Below, piece by piece: positions 55,170-63,002 of a stretch of DNA of 64,000 bases. The DNA comes from Amycolatopsis cihanbeyliensis. Lineage in GTDB: Bacteria > Actinomycetota > Actinomycetes > Mycobacteriales > Pseudonocardiaceae. Below the pieces are notes generated by a model that was given only the letters and a program-made list of their open reading frames with translations, searched no databases and had not been told where the DNA came from. Made by a program: the position numbers and the translations under genes. Numbering within the stretch: position 1 is the stretch's first letter; every line of letters starts with the position of its first letter. The stretch covers positions 5,304,001 through 5,368,000 of the forward strand of contig NZ_VFML01000001.1 of NCBI RefSeq assembly GCF_006715045.1. Direction: 5' to 3'.

Positions 55170-57410
55170 ATGCAGACACACGAGCGCATCGGGTTCAAAC
55201 GCCACCTGCGCCCCGAGATCGTTCCCGGGGAGGCGGTCTACCTGTTCGCGGAGGGTGGGGTGACCGCACTACAGGGGCCGCGGGTGGAACTGCTGGCCTC
55301 GCTCCTCGACGGGAGCAGGGACGTGCCCGCCCTGTTCCGGGACCTGCCGGACGACCTGCCCCCGGAGCAGGCGGGTCGGTTGCTGGCCCGGCTCGGCGCC
55401 GCCGGCCTGATCGGCACACGGGCCGGGGAGGAACCCGGTGACCCGGCCGCGCTCGCCTACTGGGAGGCCGCCGGGCTGGACGCGGTGGAGGCCGTCCGGG
55501 ACACCCGCGGCGCCCGGGTCCGGGTGCGCTCGGTCGGCGATACCGCACCGGAGCGGGTCGTCTCGGCGCTGCGTCGCGCCGAACTCGACGTGACGGTCGA
55601 TGCCGCCGGGGCGGCCGCGGACCTCTCCGTGGTGGTGTGCCCCGACTACCTCGCCCCCGAGCTGGAGGCGGTGGACGCCGAACAGCGGCGCGCGGGCAGG
55701 CCGTGGCTGCTCGTCAAACCCACCGGTGCCCAGGTCTGGGTCGGACCGATCTTCACGCCGGGCAACGGCGCCTGCTGGCGTTGCCTCGCGACCCGGCTGG
55801 CGGCCAACCGGCCCGCCGAGGCACATGTGCAGGCCAGCAGGGGACGGTCCGGTCCGGTGGCCCGGCCGGACCTCGGCCTGCACCCGGTCGCCTCCAGCGC
55901 GGGCGAGGTGGCCGCGCTGGAGGCGGCCAAGTGGCTTGCCGGGTACCGGCACCGCGGCCAGCGGGAGATCTGGGCGTTCGACACCTTCGAGCTCAAGGTG
56001 AGCCACCACAGGGTGCAGGCCCTGCCGCACTGCCCGACCTGCGGAGACCCGGGCCTCACCCGCAGGCGGGCGCTGCGCCCGGTGACGCTGGAGTCGCGGG
56101 TGAAGCGGTCGGTCGACGGCGGCGGGCACCGGGCCGCGTCGCCACAGGAGGTACTCGACCGCTATCGCCACCTGGTCAGCCCGGTCACCGGCGTCATCAG
56201 GGACATCCAGCGCGACACGCGGGGGCACGAGCTGTTCAACTCCTACCGCTCCGGCACGAACGTCGCGGCGGCCGCCCCCGGTATCGACGGCCTGCGGTCC
56301 ACCGTGCGCTGCGACAACGGCGGTAAGGGTGTGACGCCGTTGCATGCCGAGGTCAGCGCACTGTGCGAAGCCCTGGAGCGCTACAGCGGCACCCACCACG
56401 GCGACGAGGCCACGGTGCGGGCCAGCTTCCGCGCCCTCGGTGCCGAGGCCGTGCACCCGGACGCCTTCCAGCTCTACCACCCGCACCAGTTCGCGAACCG
56501 CGCCACGTGGAACGCCGAGCACGCCTCGTTCCAGCATGTCCCGGAACCCTTCGACGAGGGTGCCGAACTGGACTGGACCCCGGTGTGGTCGATGACCCGG
56601 CGGTGCCACCGGCTGCTGCCCACCGGTTCCCTGTACTACGGTGCGCCCGCCCCGGCGTCGATCACGGCGGACTCGAACGGGTGCGCGGCGGGGTCGAGCC
56701 GCGAGGACGCGGTGCTGCAGGGTTTGCTCGAGGTGATCGAACGGGACGCGGTGGCGCTGTGGTGGTACAACCGCACGCCGATGCCCGGCTTCGACCTGGC
56801 GGCCCTCGGCGACCCGCTCGTCGACGAGCTCCGCGAGGCCTACCGGGAACTGGGCCGCGAGCTGTGGGTGCTCGACCTGACCGCGGACCTCGCGGTGCCG
56901 GTGGCGGTGGCGATCACTCGGCGGATCGACGGACCGCGCGAGGACATCATGTTCGGTTTCGGCGCGCATCTCGATCCGCGGCTCGCGGTGCGGCGCGCAC
57001 TGACCGAACTCAACCAGGCGATGCCCTCGGTCCTCGGCCTGCGTGAACGGGACTGGTCCGGCTTGGATGTCGACCTGCGCCGCTGGTTGCGCACCGCGAC
57101 GGTGGCGAACCAGCCGTACCTGCTGCCCAGCTCCGTGCGCCCGCTGCCGGGATACCTCCCGACCAAGGACCTGCGTGCCGATGTCCGGCTGCTCCAGGAG
57201 CGGCTGGAGGACGCGGGCCTCGAACTGCTCGTGCTGGACCAGACCCGCCCGGATGTGGGGCTCGCCGTGGTCAAGGTCATCGTGCCGGGGATGCGCCACT
57301 TCTGGTCCAGACTGGCTCCAGGGCGGCTGTATGACGTCCCGGTACATCTGGGACGGATTGAGCGACCGGCCGCGCTCGACGAACTCAACCCGGTGCCGAT
57401 GTTCATGTGA
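55170..57410 (+). CDS. Fused azoline-forming cyclodehydratase (C/YcaO protein)
   Basis: The protein has 746 residues from ATG 55170 (GGGGGAG ahead; ATG 55155 possible). Residues about 1-310 form the leader-binding/E1-like part, with zinc CxxC pairs CWRC and CPTC. Residues about 350-746 form the YcaO ATPase domain with LHAEVSALCEALERYSG and LLEVIERDAVALWW, ending in a Pro-containing tail (LNPVPMFM). It activates the peptide backbone of the precursor with ATP to form azolines from Cys/Ser/Thr. Confidence 0.9.
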   Translation: MQTHERIGFKRHLRPEIVPGEAVYLFAEGGVTALQGPRVELLASLLDGSRDVPALFRDLPDDLPPEQAGRLLARLGAAGLIGTRAGEEPGDPAALAYWEAAGLDAVEAVRDTRGARVRVRSVGDTAPERVVSALRRAELDVTVDAAGAAADLSVVVCPDYLAPELEAVDAEQRRAGRPWLLVKPTGAQVWVGPIFTPGNGACWRCLATRLAANRPAEAHVQASRGRSGPVARPDLGLHPVASSAGEVAALEAAKWLAGYRHRGQREIWAFDTFELKVSHHRVQALPHCPTCGDPGLTRRRALRPVTLESRVKRSVDGGGHRAASPQEVLDRYRHLVSPVTGVIRDIQRDTRGHELFNSYRSGTNVAAAAPGIDGLRSTVRCDNGGKGVTPLHAEVSALCEALERYSGTHHGDEATVRASFRALGAEAVHPDAFQLYHPHQFANRATWNAEHASFQHVPEPFDEGAELDWTPVWSMTRRCHRLLPTGSLYYGAPAPASITADSNGCAAGSSREDAVLQGLLEVIERDAVALWWYNRTPMPGFDLAALGDPLVDELREAYRELGRELWVLDLTADLAVPVAVAITRRIDGPREDIMFGFGAHLDPRLAVRRALTELNQAMPSVLGLRERDWSGLDVDLRRWLRTATVANQPYLLPSSVRPLPGYLPTKDLRADVRLLQERLEDAGLELLVLDQTRPDVGLAVVKVIVPGMRHFWSRLAPGRLYDVPVHLGRIERPAALDELNPVPMFM

Positions 57411-57453
57411 CCGGCGCTGGTCGGCGCGGCCCTGGCAGAGCTGGAGAAGCGCC

Positions 57454-58113
57454 ATGGCGTCCCATGTCCCCTTTGGACGACCGCTGTTCTCGCTGTTGGA
57501 GGACGCCGTTGTGCTTGCCGAAGGCGAGCACAAGTTGACTGTGTGTGGCCCCTGGGGCGATATCGAGGTAACCGACCGGAGCCCGCTGGTGCGCGAGGCA
57601 CTGCACCGGATGAGTCTCGGGCCGGTGTCGTTGGGGAACATTCCCGCACTGGCCGAGGAGTCCGCCCGGTGGCAGGCGACCGGAACCCGGGGGCCCCGAT
57701 GGATCCGGCTGAAGCGCACCCTGGACGCGCTGGGTGGGTGCGTGGTGAACTCGCTCGGTCTGTTCGACGGCGGCGGGCCGATCCTGTCCCTGGTCGCCGA
57801 TGTCCCCGATGCCGTGTTCGACTGCGTTTCGGTGGCCGAGCGGGCGGTGGTCGAGGTCCGTCCCGGGGCGACGATCGAGGACATCGAAGCCGAACAGGTG
57901 TTCCGGTGCCGGGGCGTGGCGTACCGGGCGGTGCTGCACCGCTCCCCGGCGACCGAGATCGCGAAGTGCCTGCTGTCCGGCGAGACAACGATTACCGAGG
58001 TCGCGGGCGGTCTGCAGGTCGGTCGTCCCGTGGTCGGTGACGTCGTCGCCTACCTCGCCGGAGCCGGCCTTCTTTTGGTCGAGGGTCCCCCGAATGCCCT
58101 ATCGGGCACATAG
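57454..58113 (+). CDS. Azole-RiPP accessory protein resembling SagB N-terminal domains
   Basis: The protein has 219 residues from ATG 57454 (GGAGAAG ahead). The two halves look like the winged-helix/peptide-clamp repeats that precede the flavin domain in SagB/ThcOx-type azoline dehydrogenases (LTVCGPWGDIEV...VREALHRMSLGPVSL and the C-terminal VVGDVVAYLAGAGLLLVEG). The nitroreductase/FMN domain itself is absent and does not follow. It could be a stand-alone peptide-binding partner, or the product may stay at the azoline stage. Assignment is tentative. Confidence 0.5.
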   Translation: MASHVPFGRPLFSLLEDAVVLAEGEHKLTVCGPWGDIEVTDRSPLVREALHRMSLGPVSLGNIPALAEESARWQATGTRGPRWIRLKRTLDALGGCVVNSLGLFDGGGPILSLVADVPDAVFDCVSVAERAVVEVRPGATIEDIEAEQVFRCRGVAYRAVLHRSPATEIAKCLLSGETTITEVAGGLQVGRPVVGDVVAYLAGAGLLLVEGPPNALSGT

Positions 58114-58172
58114 GATTCGGCTACCATTGCGCGGAGTGCGGCGCAGTTCCGTGCACGACATGGGGGCCGGTT

Positions 58173-60485
58173 GTGGCGACGGTGGACAGCGACAACACGG
58201 GGCGAGCAGCCGGGCTCGCACCGCGTCTGGCGCTTGTCGTGGTCGCCGTGGTGTTCACCGGCTTCGTCGTGAACGCCTTCCAGTACGTGCTCGCGCAGAG
58301 TACGGACCTCTCCCATGTGCTGCCCGCGGCGGCGGCCCTCGCCGCGATGATGTACCTGCAACTGGGCATCTTCAGCGACCCGCACGCCACGCTGCACGGC
58401 ACCCGCGGCTACCTGGCGCTCGCCGCGCAGGTGGGCCTCGGGTTCGCGCCGATCGTGAGCTACGGCGAGGCGTGGATGGGTCTGCTCGGCTTCGTCGCCG
58501 GCGATGCGTTGCTGGTGCTGCGGCCACTGGCCGGCTGGCTCTCCTTCGCCGGGATCGCGGTGGTCAGCGGGGCCATCCGGTGGGATCTGAGCGGTCTCGG
58601 CATCGAGACCGGTTACGTGGTCAACCTGACGATGGTGATCGGCCTGGTGGTGTACGGGCTGTCCAGGCTGCGGTCGCTGGTGGCCGAACTGGCCGAGGCG
58701 CGTTCGGAGCTCGCCGACCTCGCCGTGGCCGGGGAACGCCTGCGCTTCGCGCGGGACCTGCACGACCTGCTCGGGTTCAGCCTTTCCGCCATTACGCTCA
58801 AGGCCGAGCTCACCCACCGGCTGATCGTGCGGCAGCCGGAGCGCGCCACCAGGGAGCTCGCCGAGATCCTCGACATCTCCCGGCAGGCCCACTCCGATGT
58901 CCGCACGATCGCGTCCAGTTACCGGGAGCTCTCCTTCGAGGAGGAGCTGGCTTCGGCGGGTTCCGTGCTGACCGCGGCCGACGTGCTCGTCACGGTGCGT
59001 GGCGAACCCGGTGACCTGCTCCCGCGGACCAGCACGGTGCTGGCGACGGTGCTGCGGGAGGCCGTCACCAACCTGCTGCGGCACAGCAAGGCGGAGAACT
59101 GCGAGATCACCCTGAGTCGCGAGGGCGACTCGGTGTCCGTCGAGATCGTCAACGACGGGGTGCGCGCGATCGCCGACCACGACCGGGACCGCTGCCGGGA
59201 CCAGGGCAGGGATCAGGGAAACGGCATCGGCAACCTGACCTCCCGGGTCGAGGCGCTCGGCGGAACGCTGTCCGCGGGAGCGTCCGGGGACACCTTCCGC
59301 CTGCGCGTCTCGTTGCGGGCCGCGGGCGACGGCACGGCGCCGGCGCCGGCGCCCGAACAGCGGACCACCGAGCGTGGCCCCTCGATGGTGCCCCGCCTCG
59401 GCCAGGTGATCGCCGCCGCGGTGTTCACCGGCTACGCGATCAGCGCGCTGGTGTTCGTCGCCGCGGCGAGCCTCGGCCCGCTCGGCACCACCGTGTCCGT
59501 GGCGTGCGTGTTGGCCTCGCTGGCCCTGATGGTCGGCTTTTTCAGCCGCCCGAACGCCCCGGTGCACTCGCCGCTCGGCCGCGGCGCCCTGCTCGTTCAG
59601 GCGCTGCTGTCCTTCCTGCCGATCGCCGTGGCCGAGGATCCCTATGTCGGCCTGCCGGGGTTCGCCGCGGGCGCCGCGTTGCTGGTGCTGCCCGCCCGCG
59701 CCGGGCTTCCGGTCTTCCTCGCCTTCGTGGCGGCGGCCGGTGGCGCGCACTGGCTGCTCGACGGTGACCCGATCGGTATCGTGTACGGGTTCCTGGTCAG
59801 CATCAACCAGGGTCTGGTCCTTTTCGGACTGACCAGGCTGATGGCCATGGTGCGGGAGCTGCACGACACGCGGTCCGACCTCGCCGACCTCGTCGTGTTC
59901 AAGGAACGGCTGCGGTTCGCCCGCGACCTGCACGACCTGCTGGGGTACAGCCTGTCCGCGATCACGCTGAAGAGCGAGCTCGCCCACCGGTTGGTGGCCA
60001 AGGATCCGGAGCGGGCGCAGCACGAGTTGTCCGGGATCCTGGACATCTCCCGGCAGGCGCTCGTGGACGTCCGGGCGGTGGCCTCCAGCTACCGGGAGCT
60101 CTCGCTCGACGAGGAGGCGGCATCCGCGCGTGACCTGCTCGCGGCGGCGAACATCGAGGTCACGGTGCGGATGGAACGGTGTGCGCTGCCGCCGAACGTG
60201 CGGACCACCCTGGCGACCGTGTTGCGCGAGGGGGTGACCAACGCGCTGCGGCACAGCAACGCGCGGTGCTGCGAGATCACCCTCCGCCGGAAGGGGGACC
60301 GGGTGGTCATGGAGATCGTCAACGACGGGGTCCCCGGTGCCGAACCCAGGTGCACCGAAGGCGGAAGCGGCATTCGCAACCTCGCCGCGCGGGTGGCCGT
60401 GGTGGGCGGCACCCTGCGCGCCGGGGTCACCGAGGGCAGGCACCGGTTGCTCGCCGAGGTTCCCGGTACCGCGGGGTCGGCCTGA
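58173..60485 (+). CDS. Double sensor histidine kinase (two NarL-type kinases in one chain)
   Basis: The protein has 770 residues from GTG 58173. Two complete copies lie in tandem: membrane domain (about 18-165), HisKA_3 dimerisation with His197 (RFARDLHDLLGFSLS) and HATPase (REAVTNLLRHS; GNGIGNL); then a Pro-rich linker (about 385-405), a second membrane domain (about 408-555), His587 (RFARDLHDLLGYSLS) and a second HATPase (REGVTNALRHS; GSGIRNL). Both phosphate-accepting His and both ATP sites look intact. Two paralogous response regulators lie downstream. It follows the RiPP genes in the same direction and converges on the first response regulator. Confidence 0.92.
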   Translation: MATVDSDNTGRAAGLAPRLALVVVAVVFTGFVVNAFQYVLAQSTDLSHVLPAAAALAAMMYLQLGIFSDPHATLHGTRGYLALAAQVGLGFAPIVSYGEAWMGLLGFVAGDALLVLRPLAGWLSFAGIAVVSGAIRWDLSGLGIETGYVVNLTMVIGLVVYGLSRLRSLVAELAEARSELADLAVAGERLRFARDLHDLLGFSLSAITLKAELTHRLIVRQPERATRELAEILDISRQAHSDVRTIASSYRELSFEEELASAGSVLTAADVLVTVRGEPGDLLPRTSTVLATVLREAVTNLLRHSKAENCEITLSREGDSVSVEIVNDGVRAIADHDRDRCRDQGRDQGNGIGNLTSRVEALGGTLSAGASGDTFRLRVSLRAAGDGTAPAPAPEQRTTERGPSMVPRLGQVIAAAVFTGYAISALVFVAAASLGPLGTTVSVACVLASLALMVGFFSRPNAPVHSPLGRGALLVQALLSFLPIAVAEDPYVGLPGFAAGAALLVLPARAGLPVFLAFVAAAGGAHWLLDGDPIGIVYGFLVSINQGLVLFGLTRLMAMVRELHDTRSDLADLVVFKERLRFARDLHDLLGYSLSAITLKSELAHRLVAKDPERAQHELSGILDISRQALVDVRAVASSYRELSLDEEAASARDLLAAANIEVTVRMERCALPPNVRTTLATVLREGVTNALRHSNARCCEITLRRKGDRVVMEIVNDGVPGAEPRCTEGGSGIRNLAARVAVVGGTLRAGVTEGRHRLLAEVPGTAGSA

Positions 60486-60502
60486 CCCTGGCCGCGCTCT
60501 CG

Positions 60503-61108
60503 TTACAACCAGCCCGCGTCGGAGGCGATCCGGATCGCGTCGACCCGGTTGCGCGCGTCGAGCTTGGTCACCGAGGTGGTGAGGTAGTTGCGCACGGTGC
60601 CGGGGGAAAGGGACAACGTCCGCGCGATCTCCGGGACGTCGGTTCCCTTGGCGGCAAGGCGAAGCACCTCGAGTTCACGCTCGGTCAGCGGGCATTCGCC
60701 CCGATCCCACGCGGCCAGCGCCATCTGGCTGTCCACCACGCGCTTGCCCGCGGCGACGTCGCGAATCGCCGCGGCCAGCTTCGCGGGCGGCGCGTCCTTG
60801 AGAATGAAGCCGTCCACCCCCGCGGCGAGCGCGCGGCGCAGGGTGCCGGGGCGGGCCAGGCTCGTCAGCATCAGCGTATGTACCCCGGGCAGGTCGGCTC
60901 GGATGGTGGCCGCCGCGGTAAGCCCGTCCAGCACCGGGAGGTCGATATCGATGACGGCGACGTCGGGCTGCTGCTCCCGGACCAGCTCGACAAGGCGGTC
61001 CCCGGACTCCACCTCGGCGACCACCTCGATATCGGGCTCGAGCTCGAGCAAGGCGACCAACGCACCACGGACCATGTGCATGTCCTCGGCCAGCAGGACC
61101 CTGATCAT
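60503..61108 (-). CDS. NarL/LuxR-type response regulator 1
   Basis: The protein has 201 residues. A receiver domain with AED at 7-9, phospho-acceptor Asp54 (AVIDIDLP) and Lys of FILKDAP is followed by a LuxR helix-turn-helix (LTERELEVLRLAAKGTDVPEIARTL). It is close to the protein at 62122 along its full length. Its natural partner is one of the two kinase units at 58173. Confidence 0.92.
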   Translation of the reverse strand: MIRVLLAEDMHMVRGALVALLELEPDIEVVAEVESGDRLVELVREQQPDVAVIDIDLPVLDGLTAAATIRADLPGVHTLMLTSLARPGTLRRALAAGVDGFILKDAPPAKLAAAIRDVAAGKRVVDSQMALAAWDRGECPLTERELEVLRLAAKGTDVPEIARTLSLSPGTVRNYLTTSVTKLDARNRVDAIRIASDAGWL

Positions 61109-61166
61109 CGCCGCCGTTCCCCTCCGTCTGCTCGGCTCACCATAGCGTCAGCTCCCGCCTTCACCG

Positions 61167-61937
61167 CTAAGCAGGTACAGAAAGACCCGGATCGGTATGC
61201 AGAATCGCCTGTCGTAACCTGCGCAGTCGTTCGGAAGGGGTGAGACCCAGCCGGTCGATCAGATTGTCGTGCAACAAGCGATATGCCTCAAGTGCGCGCC
61301 GTCGCTCTCCACAACGATAGAGGGCGATCATGCGCTGCGCGCAGAAATTCTCGTGCATGGGATGTTGCTCGGTCAGCTTCGCGAGTTCGTCGAGTAGCAC
61401 CTGATGCCGGCCGAGGCGGAGGTCGGCGTTCATCAGGGCCTCCAGCACCCCGAGCTTGCTCTCCTCCAATCGGGTGACTTCCATGGCCAGCCGGATCCCG
61501 ATCCGCACGTCGGAAAGCGCCGGCCCGCGCCACACCCCGAGCGCCGAGCGCAACAGGTCGGAGCCCTGCTCGAGCCGGCCCGCCTCGAGCGCGCGATGTC
61601 CTCGTTCCGCCAGGTGCTCGTAGCTGTGCACATCGACGGCTACCTCCTGCACGTTCAACAGGTAGCCGCCGTAGGTGGTGACCAGCACGTCCTTGACGGC
61701 CGGGTGGCCCGCCGTCTCGACGCGCTTGCGGAGGTGACACACGTAGGTCTGCAATGTGGTCAGCGCGCTCCGCGGCGGGGCCGTACCCCAGAGTTCGTCG
61801 AGCAGCGTCGATGCGGTCACGACGTGGCCCGACTGCAGTGCGAGCAACGCGAGTAGTTGGCGCGGTTTGCTCGCGGTCGGTGCTATCGAAGCCCCATTCT
61901 GCACCGCGTCCAGCGTGCCGAGCACCTTGATCTCCAT
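61167..61937 (-). CDS. SARP-family regulator 2
   Basis: The protein has 256 residues from ATG 61937 (GGGGAGGAG ahead); a start at 61979 is possible but lacks a ribosome site. Winged helix (EIKVLGTLDAVQNG, KPRQLLALLALQSGHVV, TLQTYVCHLRKRV) plus activation domain, paralogous to SARP 1. It is flanked by the two response-regulator genes. The TCAAGTTCA at 61976 and TGAGAGATTCAT at 62053 match the SARP 1 promoter in spacing. Confidence 0.9.
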   Translation of the reverse strand: MEIKVLGTLDAVQNGASIAPTASKPRQLLALLALQSGHVVTASTLLDELWGTAPPRSALTTLQTYVCHLRKRVETAGHPAVKDVLVTTYGGYLLNVQEVAVDVHSYEHLAERGHRALEAGRLEQGSDLLRSALGVWRGPALSDVRIGIRLAMEVTRLEESKLGVLEALMNADLRLGRHQVLLDELAKLTEQHPMHENFCAQRMIALYRCGERRRALEAYRLLHDNLIDRLGLTPSERLRRLRQAILHTDPGLSVPA

Positions 61938-61975
61938 GGAATGCTCCTCCCCAGTTACGGTTTCCGATTCGCCCT

Positions 61976-61984
61976 TCAAGTTCA
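61976..61984. promoter_or_regulatory. TCAAGTTCA site before SARP 2
   Basis: TCAAGTTCA, 39 bp before the SARP 2 start. It matches the core of GGTCAAGTTGACC, 38 bp before SARP 1. Confidence 0.35.
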
Positions 61985-62052
61985 GCGGAGAGCCGGCCGG
62001 GAGGCCACGTATCTCGGCATGAATCGAGGCTGACGCACTACCGGGCCGAGAA

Positions 62053-62064
62053 TGAGAGATTCAT
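62053..62064 (+). promoter_or_regulatory. TGAG-N3-TTCAT motif before SARP 2
   Basis: TGAGAGATTCAT, 116 bp before the SARP 2 start codon. Third copy of the motif also found at 19167 and 54873. Confidence 0.4.
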
Positions 62065-62121
62065 GGGGTATACGGTGTGACGCTTTACGTGAGCATCGCG
62101 GATATTGCCCAAGAATACCGG

Positions 62122-62727
62122 TCAGAGCCAGCCCGATTTCCTGGCGATCCGCACCGCGTCGATTCGGTTGCGGGCCTCGAGCTTGGTCGTGACGGTGGTC
62201 AGATAGTTACGGATGGTGCCCACCGAGAGGTACAGTGTGTTGGCGATCTCCATCGCGTCCGCGCCCTCCGAGGTCAGCCGCAGCACCTCGAGCTCGCGCG
62301 GGGTGAGCGGGCACTGGTCGCCGTCCCACGCGGAGAGGGCGAGCTGGGAGTCGATCACCCGGCGGCCCACCGAGACGGCTCGGATCGCCTCGGTGAGTTG
62401 GCTGATGGGCGCGTCCTTGAGGATGAAGCCGTTGACCCGCGCGTCCAGCGCGCGCCGCAGTGTGCCCGGGCGGCCGAGGCTGGTCAGGATGAGGGTACGG
62501 GTGCCGGGCGCGACGTCGTGGATCTGCGCCGCCGCGGAAAGGCCGTCGAGGCCGGGAAGGTCGATGTCGAGCACCGCGACGTTGGGTTCCTTCTCCTTCA
62601 CCGCGGGCACGATTTCGTCGCCATTGGCGATGGACGCGACGACGTCGATATCGTGTTCTAGGCCCAGCAGCGCCACGAGGGCGCCTCGTACCATCTGCAC
62701 GTCTTCGGCCAGTAATACCTTAATCAT
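62122..62727 (-). CDS. NarL/LuxR-type response regulator 2
   Basis: The protein has 201 residues. Receiver with phospho-acceptor Asp54 (AVLDIDLPGLDGL), Lys in FILKDAP, then LuxR helix-turn-helix (LTPRELEVLRLTSEGADAMEIANTL). Same length as and closely similar to response regulator 1, indicating duplication together with the kinase and SARP genes. Confidence 0.92.
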   Translation of the reverse strand: MIKVLLAEDVQMVRGALVALLGLEHDIDVVASIANGDEIVPAVKEKEPNVAVLDIDLPGLDGLSAAAQIHDVAPGTRTLILTSLGRPGTLRRALDARVNGFILKDAPISQLTEAIRAVSVGRRVIDSQLALSAWDGDQCPLTPRELEVLRLTSEGADAMEIANTLYLSVGTIRNYLTTVTTKLEARNRIDAVRIARKSGWL

Positions 62728-62932
62728 CGCGCCCCCATGCGTCGCCGCGATCGTATTACTGATTCTTACATCCCGTGCACAGACTCACAAGAAATTGCGC
62801 CGAACGGACGACTGCCTGTCGCCCGAGCGACGGTATCTCGCCGCGGCGAGGTAATCAAAGTGTAGCTGTCAGTAGGGGTTCAAATAGGTTACTTAGCCAA
62901 GCTAATTGGTGGCTTTGTTTCGGTACGGGGAT

Positions 62933-62990
62933 GTTCCCGATGCTCGCTTCCCACGCGGGGGAGTGGGCGGGGTGGGCGAGCATCGGGAAC
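62933..62990 (-). terminator. Long hairpin terminator after the exporter gene
   Basis: Perfect 15-bp outer stem GTTCCCGATGCTCGC / GCGAGCATCGGGAAC with a further CCCAC/GTGGG pairing inside, 12 bp beyond the MFS stop. Confidence 0.8.
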
Positions 62991-63002
62991 AAGTTACGGA
63001 AT

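Noticed and set aside
55269..57884. Very long leftward open frame opposite the YcaO gene
   Set aside because: The plus strand holds an unmistakable cyclodehydratase; the antisense product is compositionally biased.
58050..60443. Long leftward open frame opposite the double kinase
   Set aside because: Antisense shadow; the plus strand has two complete kinase modules.
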